A stretch of DNA of 64,000 nucleotides, from positions 37,968,108-38,032,107 of the forward strand of contig JAPWDM010000005.1 in NCBI GenBank assembly GCA_035578155.1. Direction: 5' to 3'. This DNA is from Brachynemurus nebulosus. Its lineage: Eukaryota; Arthropoda; Insecta; Neuroptera; Myrmeleontidae. Of the stretch, positions 61,651-64,000 are shown in pieces; positions within the stretch are counted from its first letter, which is position 1; each line of letters opens with the position of its first letter. The translations under genes were made by a program, and so were the position numbers. Below the pieces are notes generated by a model that saw only the letters and a program-made list of their open reading frames with translations, did no database searches and was not told where the DNA came from.

Positions 61651-62582
61651 AAGGTCGTGGTTATATAGGAAGCGTGCACGCGCTTGTAATACAAGCGCGA
61701 GTAAGCGCGAGCACGCGCGTATAAATTTGCTTCTTTTAATTTACACGCGCGTGCAAGCGTTTATGTACAGTGGTTATACAGAATCTTTGATATTTTTCAT
61801 AAGGTGAACAAACAAATTAGAAGACTGCACGGTCCCTTTACATAATATAAATTAGACCGACCATTAAAATAAGGAAGATTCAAAAACTTTTATAAATATT
61901 GTAACTGACAATGGCTAATTTCTAAGAAATGTAATTAACAACCATTTATATTGTTTAACGAAAGCGTCTTAAATGTGATTATCGGCGAGAAATCATATAT
62001 ACCTATTTAAAATAAACCGACGACTATAATATAAAGGTAAAAATTTAATTTCATTAAAAATGTGACCCGTCCTATTTTGCATATAGAATGAATAGAAACA
62101 AAAATCAAAGGGGCCGGCATTCCTTTATATATAAATAAGACCGACAATTAAAATAAGAAAAATTCAGAAACTTTTATAACATTACAATTTATAATGGATA
62201 CTAATTCGGTTACAAAGAATAGGTGTAAGCATTTAGAATACATATTATGAATTTTCACAAATTAAATCTCTCAAATTTTAATTTTTAATTCAAGTTATTG
62301 TTAAAAATTTACTTATTTATTGTTGGTATTTATCATTAGAAAAAGCATTTATTATGAAAAATGCTAAAATTTGACAAAATAAAAACATTTACTCGCGCCT
62401 GCACGCGCGTGCAAAAATCTACAAGCGCGTATAAGAGCGAGTAGAAGATTGCAAGCGCGAGTAAACGCGTGTAAAAAAATGACTGCATAACCACTGAATA
62501 CAAATTCAATGTAACAATATATACGAGCGTCCACGCGCTTGTAACACAAGCGCGTGCACGCTTCCTATATAACCACGACCTT
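61651..62582. mobile_element. 930-bp MITE with CpG-rich termini
   Basis: The left end reads AAGGTCGTGGTTATATAGGA then AGCGTGCACGCGCTTGTAAT. The right end, reverse-complemented, is the same through about 43 bp, with TGT instead of TAA in the last part. CGCG-containing words (ACAAGCGCG, GCGCGAGTAAGCGCG, CACGCGCGT) cluster within 150 bp of both ends, in strong contrast to AT-rich flanks. An internal 80-bp direct repeat (about 61,835 and 62,110; shared AGACCGAC(C/A)ATTAAAATAAG) is present. No transposase. The target is possibly TA. Confidence 0.85.
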
Positions 62583-64000
62583 ACTGTAGAAGCTCAAACA
62601 TAAAATATGTTCACGCTGGCTGCATATTTCTTCAACAATTTTCAGAAACAAAAAATTCATCGTCAAAAATTAGTTTGGCAGACAAAAAAGAATAATGTTG
62701 AAGAATGTAAGTTTTTTTAATGATTATTTTTTTAAGACTTTTTTTAGATAGCGTAACGACAGTCGGTGAAATCTCAAAAGTCAAAACGAAATTTTTTATC
62801 CGAATTAACGCGTGACGTAACAACAGCAGCGCATTAATATTTATTACTACATGTACATTGTACAATGGAATACTTTTGTATAAAAAAAATTGTCTATTTT
62901 TAAAAACTGGTAGTGAAAGTACTTTCAAGGTCAATTATAAATGGGCTTATACAGTTCGTAATATTAAATGAAGATGATACTTCTTCTCACATTACAAGAT
63001 TGAAAACTTGTTTGTAGATATTACATATAAAAGATACTACATCTTTGGGAATTAGCGTATTTGAGATTATTGAGTGATTTGGTATTCGAGTCTACCACGG
63101 AGCCACCAACAGACATTTGATGTCAAATCATAAATCTTAACATATAATGAACAGTGGGAATTTTTTGAGGAAAAATAGTGGAGAAAAGTGGGAAAATTTG
63201 GGAAAATGTCTTGGCATAATTTATTAAGTTTATAAAATTATAAATTAAGAAGTAAATTGTATCACTATAGGTATCAGTCAAGAATGACTCCCAGAGTCGT
63301 AGCATTAACTTTATGTTTAGGACAACTAGAAAATTTAAAAAAAAAAAGAATAAAACAGACAAAATCAAAAACGTAAATATCCAGTAAATACGTATGTTAA
63401 TCCAGTTAATCCATCCTATCGTCATCTTAAAAATTGAAAAACGTTAAATTTATACGATGTTATAATATTATGTTAAGATTATCCTAAAGTTAAATAATAA
63501 TAGACGACTAAGCAGGTGCATATAAATGTTGCTATTCCACTATAGTAATAATAGTATATTATTCAACGAGCTAGTAATGATAGCTATTACTCACGAACAT
63601 GAAATTTCGACACGAGCCGAGCTTGCGAGGCGAGTGTCGTAATGCATCTGAGTGAGTAATAGCCATTGCAAGCGAGTAGAATACGATATTTTTTCTACGA
63701 CTTTTTTCCTTTTTGATTTAAATAAAATTGAATATAAATTTTAAATCAAATTTTTAATCTATTTTTAATTTCATTAAATGTTTGTATAATATGTATAAAA
63801 CGATCAAAACAAAATATAAACTACTTTGTTTACTTGGACGTTACTATGCAACATACAGGTGTCTAAAAAGTCAACGATATCCCTTGGAGGGATGATAGAC
63901 CAGCTCATGCCTGACCAGAATATCGAAATATTGTCTGGTAAAATATCGCTGGTTTTCAAGATATTGACACTTTTATGAATTTCGGGAAAATCGACCATTT
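62583..64000. other. Gene-free window end
   Basis: No supported gene. Minus-strand frames at 62,632-62,934 and 63,123-63,425 are low-complexity. The last 145 bp begin TA-CAGGTGTCTAAAAAGTCA at 63,856 and look like the start of another TA-flanked repeat that runs out of the window; the minus-strand frame there is incidental. Confidence 0.5.
63583..63663. repeat. 81-bp G+C-rich hairpin
   Basis: GCTATTACTCAC pairs with GTGAGTAATAGC over 12 bp, and inner CGACACGAGCC pairs with GGCGAGTGTCG. It resembles the hairpin at 56,753 in style (CTCG/CGAG words) but not in sequence. Confidence 0.7.

Noticed and set aside
1..64000. tRNA, rRNA, CRISPR or bacterial-type operons
   Set aside because: None seen on either strand. 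Introns, TATA promoters and arthropod cuticle genes show this is a eukaryotic nuclear sequence.

Overview
This is an AT-rich eukaryotic nuclear window. Its genes have spliceosomal introns (GTAAGT donors, pyrimidine-rich CAG/TAG acceptors) and TATA-box promoters. The only clear host proteins are small secreted cuticle proteins of the Rebers-Riddiford (R&R) type, a family confined to arthropods. The chitin-binding core (Y-x-A-x-E-x-G-F/Y) with the flanking ILRQ...NPDGSY...ETGNGI pattern is the RR-1 (soft or endocuticle) style, so the source is almost certainly an insect. I cannot name the order or species from the sequence.

Layout. Positions 1-21,190 hold no confident host gene. They contain microsatellites, short inverted-repeat DNA transposons, one candidate orphan 5' exon (10,941-11,239), and a 5'-truncated non-LTR retrotransposon (about 18,776-20,150). 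The 3' UTR of that retrotransposon is a run of stem-loops. Positions 21,190-55,710 are a cuticle-protein cluster. Three RR-1 genes lie on the plus strand (A 21,285-33,812; B 39,851-40,530; C 43,557-45,662). They face a minus-strand set: RR-1 genes D (48,489-48,991) and E (55,082-55,629), with a small acidic, His-Asp-rich secreted protein gene (53,080-53,545) between them. In all six genes a tiny first exon encodes only the first 4 or 5 residues of the signal peptide, followed by a phase-0 intron. Genes A and E have one further intron at different places, and the acidic gene has one more. Positions 55,710-64,000 hold no gene that I can support, but carry several inverted-repeat elements, including one with CpG-rich termini.

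Gene A is split by an intron of about 11.8 kb that has collected many elements: hAT-like MITEs, a TA-flanked MITE with another nested in it, a 406-bp palindrome, a piggyBac-type MITE, a 160-bp tandem repeat and a possible CACTA-like element ending 21 bp before the terminal exon. Three elements with TTAA flanks and CCC(T/A)AGAA termini (two of one family, one of another) are well supported. So are two hAT-type MITEs with perfect 8-bp target duplications.

Functionally, the RR-1 proteins should be secreted by epidermis and bind chitin in the cuticle. The acidic protein shares the MKYL first exon and promoter type with its neighbour E but has no chitin-binding domain. It is the least explained gene here. 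All gene models come from reading splice signals and frame continuity by eye, without transcripts or homology searches.
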